DNA of 64,000 nt from Agroathelia rolfsii (GCA_018343915.1 JABRWF010000007.1:2852001-2916000); one strand, 5' to 3'; shown: positions 1-10,330, counted from the first letter of the stretch. Notes: generated by a model not told the origin, from the sequence alone. Translations and numbers: made by a program.

Positions 1-123
1 AACCTAAGCCTACGTCAACCCCTCAAAGGTACAGGGTAGCCAAGTAACGGCTGTTTTACAACTCCCAAGGCTAGGGATGTGCGGGTGTACACTTCCTTGC
101 GCTGTCACAACTATCACGCAAGT
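1..123. other. Left-edge flank of solo LTR A1
   Basis: No gene or repeat that I recognise. The last five bases (119-123, CAAGT) are the target-site copy of the LTR that follows, so this stretch and 1139-1719 were contiguous before that insertion. Confidence 0.5.
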
Positions 124-1138
124 TGTTATAAGTTGGACATTTTTCGCCTTTTTCTTACGAACTTGTACATATTTTTACTGTATTTTTACGATTTTTATTC
201 ATTGAGATATGGGCAAAATACCTTGCAGGCGACATCTTGATGCGCGTGTGACTGGCTGTGTTAGCCCCACGTGACAGGAGTGCTCGTGACAAGAGTATAT
301 TAGGAAGGCGGAGTCTAGACCATTCCTTTTCATCAAAAGGTCTAGACTCAGGAACCAGGGTCGTTCCAATCACTGTGCGATTACTAAGGAGTACTAGACT
401 CATCATTCCGATCGGTTGCTCATCGGACTTAGTCACAAAGCACTGCCCCTGCATTTCACATGTTCCTGCTTACGAACCCCGGCTGCGCACAGACCATCAA
501 GGCTGCGCACGGGCCCTTCATTTTATGTATAAATACAAGCCTGTAGCCCTTACCTGAACTTTAGCTTCGACCTTTTCGCCTTCAGGTAAGGGCACTTCCC
601 GTTTGTATTCTTATATAGAAACTAATATATCTTTCGCCTTCAGGCTTACATAAGTCTTAGCCCATACCCCCCCTCTCTCACTCTCCCCTCTTTCCTTATT
701 AAGTGTAAGGCCTTTAGGGCATCTTAGTAAGCGTACCAAGGCCTTGATACAAGAAGGCTTATAAGTCCTCAAGTCCCTAATATATCAGAGGGCACCCGTG
801 TGACAAAAGCCCTATTCATTTAGGCCTAGGCAGTAATAAGCCCTAGCAGACATTACGTAGACCACGGAGGGCTAAGCCGCCTATCCTCAGTAAGAAATAC
901 AACAAGCTTTATTTGACGCGAAGAGAGTACACGGGAAGCCTCTGGCTAGAGTACCGACCACGATCTTAGCAAAGTAGGGCTTAGTGTATACTATTACGAA
1001 AGGTAGCAACGGGAGCACGTGGGTGTCTGAATCAGAATACCAAACAAGTCGTACACGTAAAACCCGGCTTTATAGCCCGCCTGCGTACCTTACAGCAGGT
1101 TGTGTCTTTTGGTAGAGTCAAGCGCGTAAGCCTTGACA
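124..1138 (+). mobile_element. Solo LTR A1, family A gypsy, plus orientation
   Basis: Begins TGTTATAAGTTGG and ends GCCTTGACA, the terminal sequences of the LTRs of elements 1 and 2. It is flanked by the perfect 5-bp duplication CAAGT (119-123 and 1139-1143), so it is a solo LTR left by LTR-LTR recombination. It carries TATAAATA at 528-535, the leader AGCTTCGACCT at 563-573 (35 nt downstream) and the inverted repeat GCCCTTACCTGAA / TTCAGGTAAGGGC at 546-593. A roughly 99-codon open frame inside it lies wholly in the LTR and is not taken as a gene. Confidence 0.95.
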
Positions 1139-1143
1139 CAAGT

Positions 1144-1719
1144 TTGAGTCTTTGTGTCACCAAGCTTTACTCTAAGTCTACTAGACTTTCAAGCAAGGTC
1201 TACACGCAGAACACAAACTATCTTGTGTATGCTGTTAGGCATGCAATGTATCTTAACCGCAAAGAACGTAGGGCAATGCCTTTGTTCTCTTAGGTGCACT
1301 AAGCACAATGTATTGGTTTTACAGAAGCGCAAATGGTTACCCAAAGGGCTGGACCTATCTTATGCATTCTACTATAGAGGAGCACTAAGCAACCTCTGAA
1401 CAACAAGCAGCATAGAGCATGCTTGTTACCTCCTAGCACATAGCAGAGAGGATTTGGTGGAGAGAGAGAGAGAGGGGGGAGACAGGCTCTAATAGCCTAT
1501 AGAGGTAGTGGGCTCTAAAGACAAAGTTTTTTATTATGTTAGCATTTATCTAATACAAAGCACTACTGTGCTTACCTGAAGACGAAGAGAACAAATCTGA
1601 GGTCTTCAGGTAGAGGCACTACAGGGTTATATACTAATTCTACCTGGTCTGTGTGCAGTTACATGGTTTGTGCACAGTAATGCTAAGTATAGCGTGATAT
1701 TGCGCCATTATTTGTTATA
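1144..1719. other. Old repeat-like DNA, probable LTR remnant
   Basis: No coding sequence that I can support. GA-rich tract at about 1458-1480. An imperfect inverted repeat at 1568-1619 (GTGCTTACCTGAAGAC pairing with GTCTTCAGGTAGAGGCAC) resembles the leader hairpin of families A to C, so this is probably a remnant of a fourth, related LTR family in minus orientation. The last five bases (1715-1719, TTATA) are the target-site copy of solo LTR C1. Confidence 0.4.
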
Positions 1720-2023
1720 TGTCAAGGGATCACTCTTGACTATGCGGAGATAATCAAAATAATCTCCCGCCACTAAGTAAAGTACCTAAGTCACAAGTTT
1801 TCCCACACTACACAAACCCTTTTATCTATTGAGGGTGGTAAGGGTACTCTGCTTATGCCTTACGAAGCTTCCGGAGACTTAAGTCGGAGGAGAGCGGAGG
1901 TTCCGGAACTTCCGATTCACGCGTCACGCGTCTAACTAAGTAATCTAGGGAATTTCACCCTACTAAGTGAGAAGAGAAGTGTGCTAAGACGCTGGGCTAG
2001 GCCCGGAGGTTAGTGAACCCTGA
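1720..2023 (-). mobile_element. Solo LTR C1, first part (family C)
   Basis: Starts TGTCAAGGGATCACTC like the complete family C solo LTR at 24986-25840. It is split after 2023 by element 1 and resumes at 9525-10055. The outer duplication TTATA is at 1715-1719 and 10056-10060, showing that the two parts were one LTR. In element orientation the family runs TGTTATGAGTTGGA to CTTGACA. Confidence 0.9.
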
Positions 2024-3040
2024 TGTCAAGGCTTACGCTCTTGACTTAACCAACAAACACAACCTGCTTGTAAGGTACGCAGGCGGGCTGTAAAGCCGGG
2101 TTTTACGTGTGTTACTGGGTTGGTTATCTAGTCGGAGACCCACGTGCTCCCGTTGCTACTCTTCGTAATAGTGTGTTTCTAGCAACTACTTTGCTAGGCT
2201 CGTGTTCGGTACTCCAGACACAATGTCTTCCCGTGTACTTGCTTCGCGTCAAATAGTTCCTATCGCACTTCTTACTCGAGATAGGCAGCTTAGCCCACTG
2301 TGGTCAACAAATCTCCGCAAGGACTTATTACTGCCTTGACCTAAATGAATAGGGTTTCGTGTTCATGCGCAATGCCTCCTGTGTATTGAGGGCTTTATAG
2401 ACTCAGTGCCTTCTTGTATCAAGGCTTTACGTGTACTCCTACTAAGTTGCCCTTAAGGCCTTACACTTAATAGAAAAGGGGAGAAAGAAAAGGGGTGTGA
2501 GCTAGGACGTATATAAGCCTGAAGGCGAAAAGTATATTAGTCTTATGTAAGTATACAAGAGATGGGGGGGTGCCCTTACCTGAAGGCGAAAAGGTCAAAG
2601 CTAAAGTTCAGGTAAGGGCTACATGCTTGTATTTATACACAAAATGAAGGGCCCGTGCGCAGCCTTGATGGTCTGTGCGCAGCAGGGTTCGTAAGCGGAA
2701 ATGACTAGAATGCAGGGGCAGTGCTTTGTACCTAAGTCCGATGAGCAACCGATCGGAATGCTGAGTCTAGTACTCCTTAGTAATCGCACAGTGATCGGAA
2801 CGTCCCTGGTTCCTGAGTCTAGACCTTTTGATGAAAAGGAATGATCTAGACTCCGCCTTCCTAATATACTCTTGTCACGAGCACTCCTGTCACGTGGGGC
2901 TAACACAGCCAGTCACACGCGCGTCAAGATGTCGCCTGCAAGGTATTTTGTCCGTATCTCCATGAATAAAAATTGTAAAAATGTAATAAAAATATGTACA
3001 TGTCCGTAAAGAAAAGGCGAAAAATATCCAACTCATAACA
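2024..3040 (-). repeat. 3' LTR of element 1
   Basis: TGTCAAGGCTTACGC to CTCATAACA on the plus strand. Near-identical to 8503-9519. The pol stop codon (3033-3035) lies within the first bases of this LTR, so pol and LTR overlap by 8 bp. The adjoining purine tract reads GAGAAGGGGGTAA in element direction. Confidence 0.96.
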
Positions 3041-6000
3041 TTACCCCCTTCTCAAGGGAGTTACTCCGGAACTTCCCTAGTTCCCATCCTGCGTTTTCCT
3101 TTGTGGTTGTTTCCGTATAATTTTCTATAGGCCGAAAAGGTAATTCCCCAAAGACTGCAGCATTTAAGCGTTTAGGTGCATTGGGGTGCCTCTTGTGGAA
3201 ATCTCGTATTCTGGATTGAGCATGTGTCAGATTGTCCGCGGGTTCCCAATTGTCCTCTCCTGGTGCATCTTTCCAGCTAACAAGATATTCGAGCCGCTTG
3301 GGCCTCCCTGAGATCCTAGAATCCTTTATCCTGGCGACCTCCCATTCTTCTTCTCCTTCTACTTCCACAGGTTCGGGAGGAGGTTGGTCTCGATCTGATG
3401 GCTTATGACCGGACAGAAGGGAAACGTGAAAGACATCGTGAATAGACCATGTCCGAGGGATTTTTAGGCGATAAGCAAGGGGGCCAATCCTTTCTAGGAT
3501 TTCGTATGGACCAGCAAACTTGGCGGCTAATTTCCTTGTCGGCTGGGATGTTTTCAGGTTCTCGGTGGATAGCCAAACCTTGTCACCCTTTTGCCACTGG
3601 GGTGATTCTCGCACGTGCTTATCAAAGGACTCCTTCATCTTTTCTGCAGCTAGGTTAAGCGCTGCCTGGGCGTCGGACTGTGCATCTGCAATGACATGAA
3701 GCCAATCTTCTACGGCTGGTGTTTCGAAAACCCCCGTGAGGGAGAAATCCATACGTGGATCGAAACCATAGTTCATTCTGAACGGTGATATCTTGGTGGC
3801 AGCATGTTGCCGATTGTTCAGAGCAAACTCGGCAGAAGGGAGTAATCTTGCCCAGTCATCTTGTCGGTGAGATACGAAGAATCTCAGATACGCTTCAAGT
3901 TCCTGGTTTACGCGTTCAGATTGGCCATCGGTTTGAGGGTGATAGGCAGTTGACATGGCCGTGGTGATTCCCAAGCGTTTGTGTACTTCTTTCATGACTT
4001 TGCTTGCGAATTGCGGACCTCGGTCAGATGTGACCCTGGACGGTAGACCATGAAGTTTAAAAACATGTGACCACAAGATTTCTGCTGTTCCAATAGCATT
4101 GATTTTCTTGGTTGTGGGAATGATATGGGTCATTTTCGAGAAGCGATCAACCACCACTAAGATACTGTCATAGCCTTGAGAGTCCGGGAGCTTAACTATC
4201 ATGTCCATAGTAATATGATCCCAAGGTCTAGTGGGTGTAGGGAGCGGTTCGAGTGGTCCAAAGGCAGGAAGGCGTGAAGACTTGTTCTGGACACAGACTT
4301 GGCAGGTTTCGACATACTCATTTACTGCCTTGGTCATCCCAGGCCACCAATAGTTGCGTGATACCAGCTCAAGTGTTTTGTGTTGACCTGGATGACCGCT
4401 AAGCAAACTGTCGTGGTACATAGAAATAACCCTGGTTCGGATTTCCTTGTCTGCAGGCACATAAACCCTTCCTTGTCGTAGAATGACCCCATTTTCCTGA
4501 TTCCACTCTTCTAGACCCCTTTGAAGCTTGACAGGGCCCAGGTCCTTAACTAATCGGAGTGCTTCTGCAACTTCCGCCTCAGGAGAAGCATTTCGAATCC
4601 TTTTGAGCAATTCAGATTCCCCTTCCATTAAGACGTGACCTCGTCGTGCAGCATTTATCCGGAAGAGCTTTGGATCAAGTAAGACTACGTCCTGATTGTC
4701 ATCGGCATCCGAAACCTGAAGGTCTGGTCGTCGGGACAGTGCATCGGCCTTGCCATTTTCGGCGCCCTTCTGGTAATGAATGCGGAAGTTGAAGTCTGCC
4801 AGGAAGAGGGACCAACGGGCTTGACGCCGGGTGAGATTACGGGCAGTTGTCCAATATTCCAGGTTCTTGTGGTCCGTCCAGATCTCGAAAGGTTCAGGTA
4901 ATCCCTGGAGCAGGTGACGCCAGTGATCTAATGCGCGAATTACCCCAAGCATCTCCTTATCCCAGATGTCGTAATTTCTTTCCGCATCATTCATGGATTG
5001 GGATAGGAAGGCAATGGGATGCCAGGCACTAGATTCATCCTTCTGGCTAAGAACTGCACCAGTGGCGTAGGAGGAGGCATCCGTTTCGACTCGGGTTGAG
5101 GCTCTTTGATCGTAGGAGCGTAGCACAGGAGCGGTGCTAAAAGCCTTCTTGAGGTTGTCAAAACTCTCCTGCTCTTCAGAACCCCAAGTCCAATCGACCT
5201 TGCCTGTAAGCCGATCTAGGGGTTTACAGATTTTTCCGAAGTCACGAATGAAACGCCTGTAGTAATTGGCTAGACCGCGGAATTTGCGAACCTCCTTCAC
5301 GTTCTTGGGAGTTGGCCAGTCCAGAATGGGCTTGACTTTTTCGGGATCCATGCGAACTTGCCGGTGAGAGACAATGAATCCCAGAATGTTGACCTCGGGT
5401 TTCTCAACCTCAAACTTGTCTAGGTTACCATACAAGTTATGTTCTCGTAGGATTAGAAGGACCTCTCGCGTGACTTCCCGCAACTTTTCCTTTGTTTCGG
5501 CCCCTATGATGACGTCGTCGATGTAGACCCGAACAAATCCTAGCTGAACTAAGCAGAGGAGGATATCGTCCATCAGAGCCTGCATGGAGGAGGGTGCATT
5601 ACAAAGACCGAAGAGCATTACTAGGGGTTCAAAGAGTCCTCGTGACGTGATAAAGGCAGCCTTGCGCTCATCTCCTTCCCTAATCCAAATGTTGTTGAAG
5701 CCCGCACGGAGATCGATCTTTGTGAACCAGTGGAATCGGGTCATGTGTTCCACGATTTCGGAGATCAAGGGAAGAGGATAGGCATTCTTGACTGTCTGTT
5801 TGTTTAAGGCTCGATAATCCTGCACGGGGCGAAGCTTCCCATTCTTCTTGGGTACGAAGAACATTGGGGCAGCAAATTCACTTTCTGATTTGCGAATATA
5901 TCCCTTGGCCAGGTTATCATCAATCCATTCGTTGAGTGCATCAGTCTCATTGCTACTGAGGGGGTAAACACGCCCTCGTCTGAGCTTAGTTTCATCAAGC

Positions 6001-6611
6001 AACTCAATCTTGTGGTCTGATGACTTGTGGCTAGGTAATCTACTTGCTTCCTCTTCAGAGAATACATCCGCAAATTCCTCGTATCCCGACGGCATGGTTG
6101 TTGTAGCTTGTATCTTTTCTTTTTCAGGTAAAAAGGTTACTTCAGCAGATTTCCAATCGATTACGGGGTTTTCGAGGCGTAGCCAGTCAATGCCAAGGAT
6201 TACATCTTCTTGGCCTATATCGACAACACATAGCGGCAGGTACTTTCGTTCGGATCCAATTGTAGTATCGAGTATAGCAACGGATTCTATTTTCCCTATC
6301 TGGTTTGCAGAATTATCGATATTGTACAGGGGAATGGGACGGGGTAATTTTTTTATGGGGATTTTGTGTTTTTCTACGTATCGGTAGTTTACAAAAGATG
6401 AAGATGCGCCGGAATCAATCATAGCAAAAGTGGAGAAGTTTCTAAAAGGTCCATGGAACATGATAGGAACCTTGAGGTGCTGTCCATTCGCACCTGCAAG
6501 GGAAAAATAAGAGGAAGAAGAAACAGAAATATTGTTACAGGAAGAAAAGGAGGAAAGTCTATTTTGTACGTATGGGTCAGACTGAATAGCCCTTTCAGCT
6601 GACCTTAGGAA
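3033..6611 (-). CDS. pol: Pol polyprotein of element 1 (PR-RT-RH-IN-chromodomain)
   Basis: Makes the element's enzymes. The first ATG of the frame is at 6461, but the frame stays open upstream into the gag end, so synthesis most likely starts by -1 frameshifting at 6611-6617. Visible from the 6461 Met: aspartic protease with IDSGAS near residue 16; reverse transcriptase with VYIDD near residue 313; RNase H with VETDAS and DHKNLEYW; integrase with an HHCC zinc-binding module (GHPGQHKT ... CQVC), then the D,D,E core including TSDRGPQFA and AYHPQTDGQSERVNQE; a C-terminal chromodomain (LEYLVSWKDAPGEDNWEP). The chromodomain classes it as a chromovirus, which usually directs integration to heterochromatin. 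No internal stops, so it could be functional; activity is inferred, not shown. Confidence 0.95.
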   Translation of the reverse strand, partial: FLRSAERAIQSDPYVQNRLSSFSSCNNISVSSSSYFSLAGANGQHLKVPIMFHGPFRNFSTFAMIDSGASSSFVNYRYVEKHKIPIKKLPRPIPLYNIDNSANQIGKIESVAILDTTIGSERKYLPLCVVDIGQEDVILGIDWLRLENPVIDWKSAEVTFLPEKEKIQATTTMPSGYEEFADVFSEEEASRLPSHKSSDHKIELLDETKLRRGRVYPLSSNETDALNEWIDDNLAKGYIRKSESEFAAPMFFVPKKNGKLRPVQDYRALNKQTVKNAYPLPLISEIVEHMTRFHWFTKIDLRAGFNNIWIREGDERKAAFITSRGLFEPLVMLFGLCNAPSSMQALMDDILLCLVQLGFVRVYIDDVIIGAETKEKLREVTREVLLILREHNLYGNLDKFEVEKPEVNILGFIVSHRQVRMDPEKVKPILDWPTPKNVKEVRKFRGLANYYRRFIRDFGKICKPLDRLTGKVDWTWGSEEQESFDNLKKAFSTAPVLRSYDQRASTRVETDASSYATGAVLSQKDESSAWHPIAFLSQSMNDAERNYDIWDKEMLGVIRALDHWRHLLQGLPEPFEIWTDHKNLEYWTTARNLTRRQARWSLFLADFNFRIHYQKGAENGKADALSRRPDLQVSDADDNQDVVLLDPKLFRINAARRGHVLMEGESELLKRIRNASPEAEVAEALRLVKDLGPVKLQRGLEEWNQENGVILRQGRVYVPADKEIRTRVISMYHDSLLSGHPGQHKTLELVSRNYWWPGMTKAVNEYVETCQVCVQNKSSRLPAFGPLEPLPTPTRPWDHITMDMIVKLPDSQGYDSILVVVDRFSKMTHIIPTTKKINAIGTAEILWSHVFKLHGLPSRVTSDRGPQFASKVMKEVHKRLGITTAMSTAYHPQTDGQSERVNQELEAYLRFFVSHRQDDWARLLPSAEFALNNRQHAATKISPFRMNYGFDPRMDFSLTGVFETPAVEDWLHVIADAQSDAQAALNLAAEKMKESFDKHVRESPQWQKGDKVWLSTENLKTSQPTRKLAAKFAGPYEILERIGPLAYRLKIPRTWSIHDVFHVSLLSGHKPSDRDQPPPEPVEVEGEEEWEVARIKDSRISGRPKRLEYLVSWKDAPGEDNWEPADNLTHAQSRIRDFHKRHPNAPKRLNAAVFGELPFRPIENYTETTTKENAGWELGKFRSNSLEKGVML

Positions 6612-6617
6612 AAACCC
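6575..6617 (-). promoter_or_regulatory. -1 ribosomal frameshift signal, gag/pol junction of element 1
   Basis: Read on the minus strand: slippery heptamer G GGT TTT (6617-6611) in the gag frame, gag stop TAA at 6607-6605, a 6-nt spacer, then a stem GGTCAG (6604-6599) pairing with CTGACC (6580-6575). Inside it a second stem CTGAA/TTCAG closes the loop AGGGCTA. Pol is open in the -1 frame directly after the heptamer. Conserved in element 2 and, with compensating changes, in family B. Confidence 0.85.
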
Positions 6618-8098
6618 ATCTGGTCCTTGAGTGCGGCGATGGCGGCTGCCTGCTCCTCCATGATCTGCATTACATGGTCAGGAACCGTATACGCGGGTGG
6701 GCTTGTCGAGGTAGAAGGCGGGACAGGTACAGAGGGGGCAACTGGTACGGTTGCTGGTTGGACGGAGGCCGATATAGAGGCTTGTCCAGTAGGAGCAAGC
6801 GGGCAAGGCTTGTATCCGAGGAGGGGGCAGCGACGCTTGGGGTGACCTAGTTGGCCACAATGGAAACACTGAGCTTTTGACCAATCCCTAGGCGGGAACG
6901 ATGGTCTTCCCTGAAAAGAGGGTTGACTGGTTGAAGGCATAGCGACTTGAGCCGCGTTAATCGTAATAGGGTTTGTAGCCGACCCAGCTACAGGGACCCG
7001 AGGTCTCCATGTGTCCTGCCACAATCCCGCAGAACGTAGTCCTTGTTCGGCACGTAAGGCAGCATCCATAGCCTTCTGCACCGTTTCTAGGTTGGTTTGA
7101 TCCCAACCACCAAGTACGTTTCGTATTTTGGGATTTAATCCATCCAAGAATCGGACCCGCCAATCCTCCTCTGATAAATCCGTCTGTTGCGCAGTTGACC
7201 AAAAGTCCGTAATGTAATCTTGGGTACTGCGGGACCCCTGCTTTAGTCCCTTGAGCTTGTCGAGAGCCGACCGTTTGTAGTCCCAGGATCCGTAAAGCCC
7301 ACGAAAGGCCTTGTAGAAGTCTTCAAAGATAAAGGGAGGGGCTCCCTTGACCTTCTCTTCTGCTTTGATCTGGTCAGACCACTTCTCAGACCACCTCCTA
7401 GGCCCTCCTTCCAGCAGTGAAATCAGTAGCCGGCCCTTATCTCGGTCCGTACTATACAAGGAAGGATTCAACCCTAGGTAATTTTCAAAACCCAGGATGA
7501 AGTCCTTGTACTTTTCTCGGTCGCCCGTGAACTTAGAGGGCTCCTTGCCTCTCTCCTTAGTTGAGGCTACTGTGACAACCTGGGGTGCCGGCGCTGGTAC
7601 GGGTGTTGGCACAGGTGCAGGTCGATCAGCAATTTCGACCAGCTTTCGTTGCGTCTCGGTCATGTGACGCATCATCTCTGTTGTTTGGCGCTGCATTTCG
7701 AGCATCTGGCCCATAAACTGCTCGAATCCAGACATGGTAGGTGAGGGAGGACGGGTGACTGCGGGGGTGCGGGTGCGAGGAGTTGGGATTGGGGTACGGA
7801 TCTTTGGAGTAACCACAGGTGTCGGGACGCGGGAGCGAGTTTGTGAAGCAATTGGCTCGGGTTCCTTGTAATCAGAGGGAGAGGGGTACAATTCTTCCTC
7901 TACTTCTTCTTCGTCTTCTTCCTCCTCCTCGGATTCTTCTGGAGACGCGGATTTAGGAGGGGAAGGGACCTTGGGTGGCGTAGGTACTTTTGGTGGCTGC
8001 GAGAATGTGGGTTGAGGTGCGGGTGCAGATACGGATGGTCGTGCGGAGGTCTTGGCAGGGGGTTGAGCAGGTGCCTTTCCTTTACGGGATTGGCTCAT
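6605..8098 (-). CDS. gag: Gag of element 1
   Basis: Structural protein (497 aa) that would form the virus-like particle and bind the RNA. The first ~190 residues are Pro-, Ser- and Glu-rich with an acidic run. A retrotransposon-Gag domain follows (around FTGDREKYKDFILGFENYLG to about residue 370). A single CCHC zinc knuckle CFHCGQLGHPKRRC is at about 409-422, and a short Ala/Pro tail ends in the slippery heptamer. The start is the first ATG after the leader (MSQSRKG). Open throughout, unlike the family A copy at 31525-33021, where the fifth codon is a stop. Confidence 0.94.
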   Translation of the reverse strand: MSQSRKGKAPAQPPAKTSARPSVSAPAPQPTFSQPPKVPTPPKVPSPPKSASPEESEEEEEDEEEVEEELYPSPSDYKEPEPIASQTRSRVPTPVVTPKIRTPIPTPRTRTPAVTRPPSPTMSGFEQFMGQMLEMQRQTTEMMRHMTETQRKLVEIADRPAPVPTPVPAPAPQVVTVASTKERGKEPSKFTGDREKYKDFILGFENYLGLNPSLYSTDRDKGRLLISLLEGGPRRWSEKWSDQIKAEEKVKGAPPFIFEDFYKAFRGLYGSWDYKRSALDKLKGLKQGSRSTQDYITDFWSTAQQTDLSEEDWRVRFLDGLNPKIRNVLGGWDQTNLETVQKAMDAALRAEQGLRSAGLWQDTWRPRVPVAGSATNPITINAAQVAMPSTSQPSFQGRPSFPPRDWSKAQCFHCGQLGHPKRRCPLLGYKPCPLAPTGQASISASVQPATVPVAPSVPVPPSTSTSPPAYTVPDHVMQIMEEQAAAIAALKDQMGFS

Positions 8099-8489
8099 AA
8101 AATGTGGAGCGAAGGCTCAACACGGATTCTTGTCTTCTTCAACTTAGGCGCCAAGCGGAGCGCCTCTGGTAACGTATAAAAAAAATAAAAGAATTTGATT
8201 TGGACAGGCAGTTTTGCACCTGAAAGGTGTCCCTAGAAGCAGCAAGCTAACCTTGCAGTAGCGCCTTCGGGTAACGACACAAGGTTTCCCTGGAACGTGC
8301 AGGTACTCCCAAGCCTAAATCTGAACGGGTTAAAACTGAGTATTAGATCTCAGCTAATGGCTTCCGCAAACAGTTCAAGCCCAAATACAAATTTGACAAA
8401 AGAAACGTATGTAAAATTTTTCCTTGCTTGTGCTATTTGGCAGTGAATCAGACTGCACACTGGAGCGAGGCTCAACAGTGGTTTAGGCT

Positions 8490-8500
8490 AGCTTTGACCT
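8490..8500 (-). promoter_or_regulatory. Self-complementary primer binding site, element 1
   Basis: Two bases inside the 5' LTR. In element direction it reads AGGTCAAAGCT, the exact complement of the leader AGCTTTGACCT in its own LTR (9081-9071). No tRNA 3'-end complement (TGG...) is seen. This is the Tf1/sushi self-priming arrangement. The central base covaries with the leader (AGGTCGAAGCT in elements 2 and 3). Confidence 0.85.
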
Positions 8501-8502
8501 AA

Positions 8503-9519
8503 TGTCAAGGCTTACGCTCTTGACTTAACCAACAAACACAACCTGCTTGTAAGGTACGCAGGCGGGCTGTAAAGCCGGGTTTTATGTGTGTTACTGGGTT
8601 GGTTATCTAGTCGGAGACCCACGTGCTCCCGTTGCTACTCTTCGTAATAGTGTGTTTCTAGCAACTACTTTGCTAGGCTCGTGTTTGGTACTCCAGACAC
8701 AATGTCTTCCCGTGTACTTGCTTCGCGTCAAATAGTTCCTATCGCACTTCTTACTCGAGATAGGCGGCTTAGCCCACCGTGGTCAACAAATCTCCGCAAG
8801 GACTTATTACTGCCTTGACCTAAATGAATAGGGTTTCGTGTTCACGCGCAATGCCTCCTGTGTATTGAGGGCTTTATAGACTCAGTGCCTTCTTGTATCA
8901 AGGCTTTACGTGTACTCCTACTAAGTTGCCCTTAAGGCCTTACACTTAATAGAAAAGGGGAGAAAGAAAAGGGGTGTGAGCTAGGACGTATATAAGCCTG
9001 AAGGCGAAAAGTATATTAGTCTTATGTAAGTATACAAGAGATGGGGGGGTGCCCTTACCTGAAGGCGAAAAGGTCAAAGCTAAAGTTCAGGTAAGGGCTA
9101 CATGCTTGTATTTATACACAAAATGAAGGGCCCGTGCGCAGCCTTGATGGTCTGTGCGCAGCAGGGTTCGTAAGCGGAAATGACTAGAATGCAGGGGCAG
9201 TGCTTTGTACCTAAGTCCGATGAGCAACCGATCGGAATGCTGAGTCTAGTACTCCTTAGTAATCGCACAGTGATCGGAACGTCCCTGGTTCCTGAGTCTA
9301 GACCTTTTGATGAAAAGGAATGATCTAGACTCCGCCTTCCTAATATACTCTTGTCACGAGCACTCCTGTCACGTGGGGCTAACACAGCCAGTCACACGCG
9401 CGTCAAGATGTCGCCTGCAAGGTATTTTGTCCGTATCTCCATGAATAAAAATTGTAAAAATGTAATAAAAATATGTACATGTCCGTAAAGAAAAGGCGAA
9501 AAATATCCAACTCATAACA
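8503..9519 (-). repeat. 5' LTR of element 1 with promoter
   Basis: Copy of 2024-3040. Contains the TATAAATA box (minus strand, 9116-9109). The leader AGCTTTGACCT begins 35 nt downstream (9081), and a 13-bp perfect inverted repeat with a 22-nt loop (9051-9098) holds the leader in the loop. The downstream end carries GTCAAG ... CTTGAC, an inverted repeat next to the terminal CA. Confidence 0.94.
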
Positions 9520-9524
9520 CCTGA

Positions 9525-10055
9525 AGGCAAAGTTGATTGAGTAATTCTAAGAGGAATACAAATGCTAAATACTTGCCTGAAGGCGAAGAGGTCAAAGCTG
9601 GCCTTTCAGGACAAGTTACATCAACTACTTATACTACTACGAAAGCTTCTGCGCTAGTTCCGACGTAGAGACAAGAGATAGAAAAAGTAGAATATGCAGG
9701 GGGGAGACCTTTTCCCTAACTCCGACGGGCAGCCGTGCGGAGATACAATACTTGCGGAGGCTCCACGCTCAGGAGCGGAAGCTTGGAGGTATGTAGCGGA
9801 ACCAGTATCCATTAGGAGTCAGTCAGTGATTGGAGGTTTGTACTCCAGAGTTGTGCGGAATGGTGAACAGGAAATGCACAACTCACGATTACTCCTGTAG
9901 CGTGCGGCTTAGTCACATGAGGGCCAATCATAGGACCGCTCACTGCCTACAGACCACGCTCTGAGGGTAATATAATAAAAGAAAAATGAAACAAAATATA
10001 ATACATTGTTTAAATAATAACAAAAAATTCATAGTCAAAATTCCAACTCATAACA
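9525..10055 (-). mobile_element. Solo LTR C1, second part
   Basis: Continuation of 1720-2023 after the element 1 insertion (CCTGA duplicated at 9520-9524). Has the family hairpin with CTTGCCTGAAGGCGAAGAGG and ends AACTCATAACA, followed by the outer target copy TTATA (10056-10060). A 68-codon open frame at 9694-9900 falls inside and is not credible as a gene. Confidence 0.9.
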
Positions 10056-10060
10056 TTATA

Positions 10061-10330
10061 GTGAGTTTAAAGTGGTATCATAATCCGGACCCATGCTCTA
10101 GACTCTGCTTACATAGTATGTCACATGACTAGTGGTCACATGATGGCCAGTCACATGGTCGACTGGTCACATGACTTGCTTAGTCATCAGAGTGTACGCT
10201 TACGTAATATACAATATATATACCAAAAAATAGAGAAAAATCAGGAAAAATTCGGAAAAATAATGAAAAATTCAAAGGAAAATTATAATACATCGAGCGA
10301 CTTGTAACAAGGGTAGTAATGCTGGTAGTG
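10061..10330. other. AT-rich non-coding repeat DNA
   Basis: Continuation of the DNA at 1144-1719 beyond solo LTR C1. Contains four TCACATG motifs within about 60 bp (10120-10180), then A-rich sequence. It abuts the integrase scrap of element E and may be part of that element's LTR. No gene seen. Confidence 0.35.

Larger units (their letters stand above)
2024..9519 (-). mobile_element. Element 1: complete Ty3/gypsy chromovirus, family A
   Basis: A 7,496-bp element on the minus strand with two 1,017-bp LTRs and a perfect TSD, CCTGA (2019-2023 and 9520-9524). It sits inside solo LTR C1. Order in its own direction: 5' LTR (8503-9519), self-priming PBS (8490-8500), non-coding leader to 8099, gag, -1 frameshift signal, pol (protease, RT, RNase H, integrase, chromodomain), purine tract next to 3041, 3' LTR (2024-3040). 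By eye the two LTRs differ at only about five places, all CpG transitions, and both ORFs are open. This is the youngest autonomous-looking copy here. Confidence 0.96.

Noticed and set aside
258..557. 95-99 codon frame repeated in family A LTRs (also 155-454, 2619-2906, 9098-9385)
   Set aside because: Lies wholly in LTR U3/R sequence, varies in reading between copies, no domain; it recurs only because the LTR does.
3449..3658. Plus-strand frames inside pol of element 1 (also 3785-3967, 4847-5032, 6010-6387)
   Set aside because: Antisense shadows of the minus-strand pol.
10120..10180. Four TCACATG motifs, considered as a CRISPR-like or operator array
   Set aside because: Irregular spacing, eukaryotic context; more likely part of a degraded LTR.
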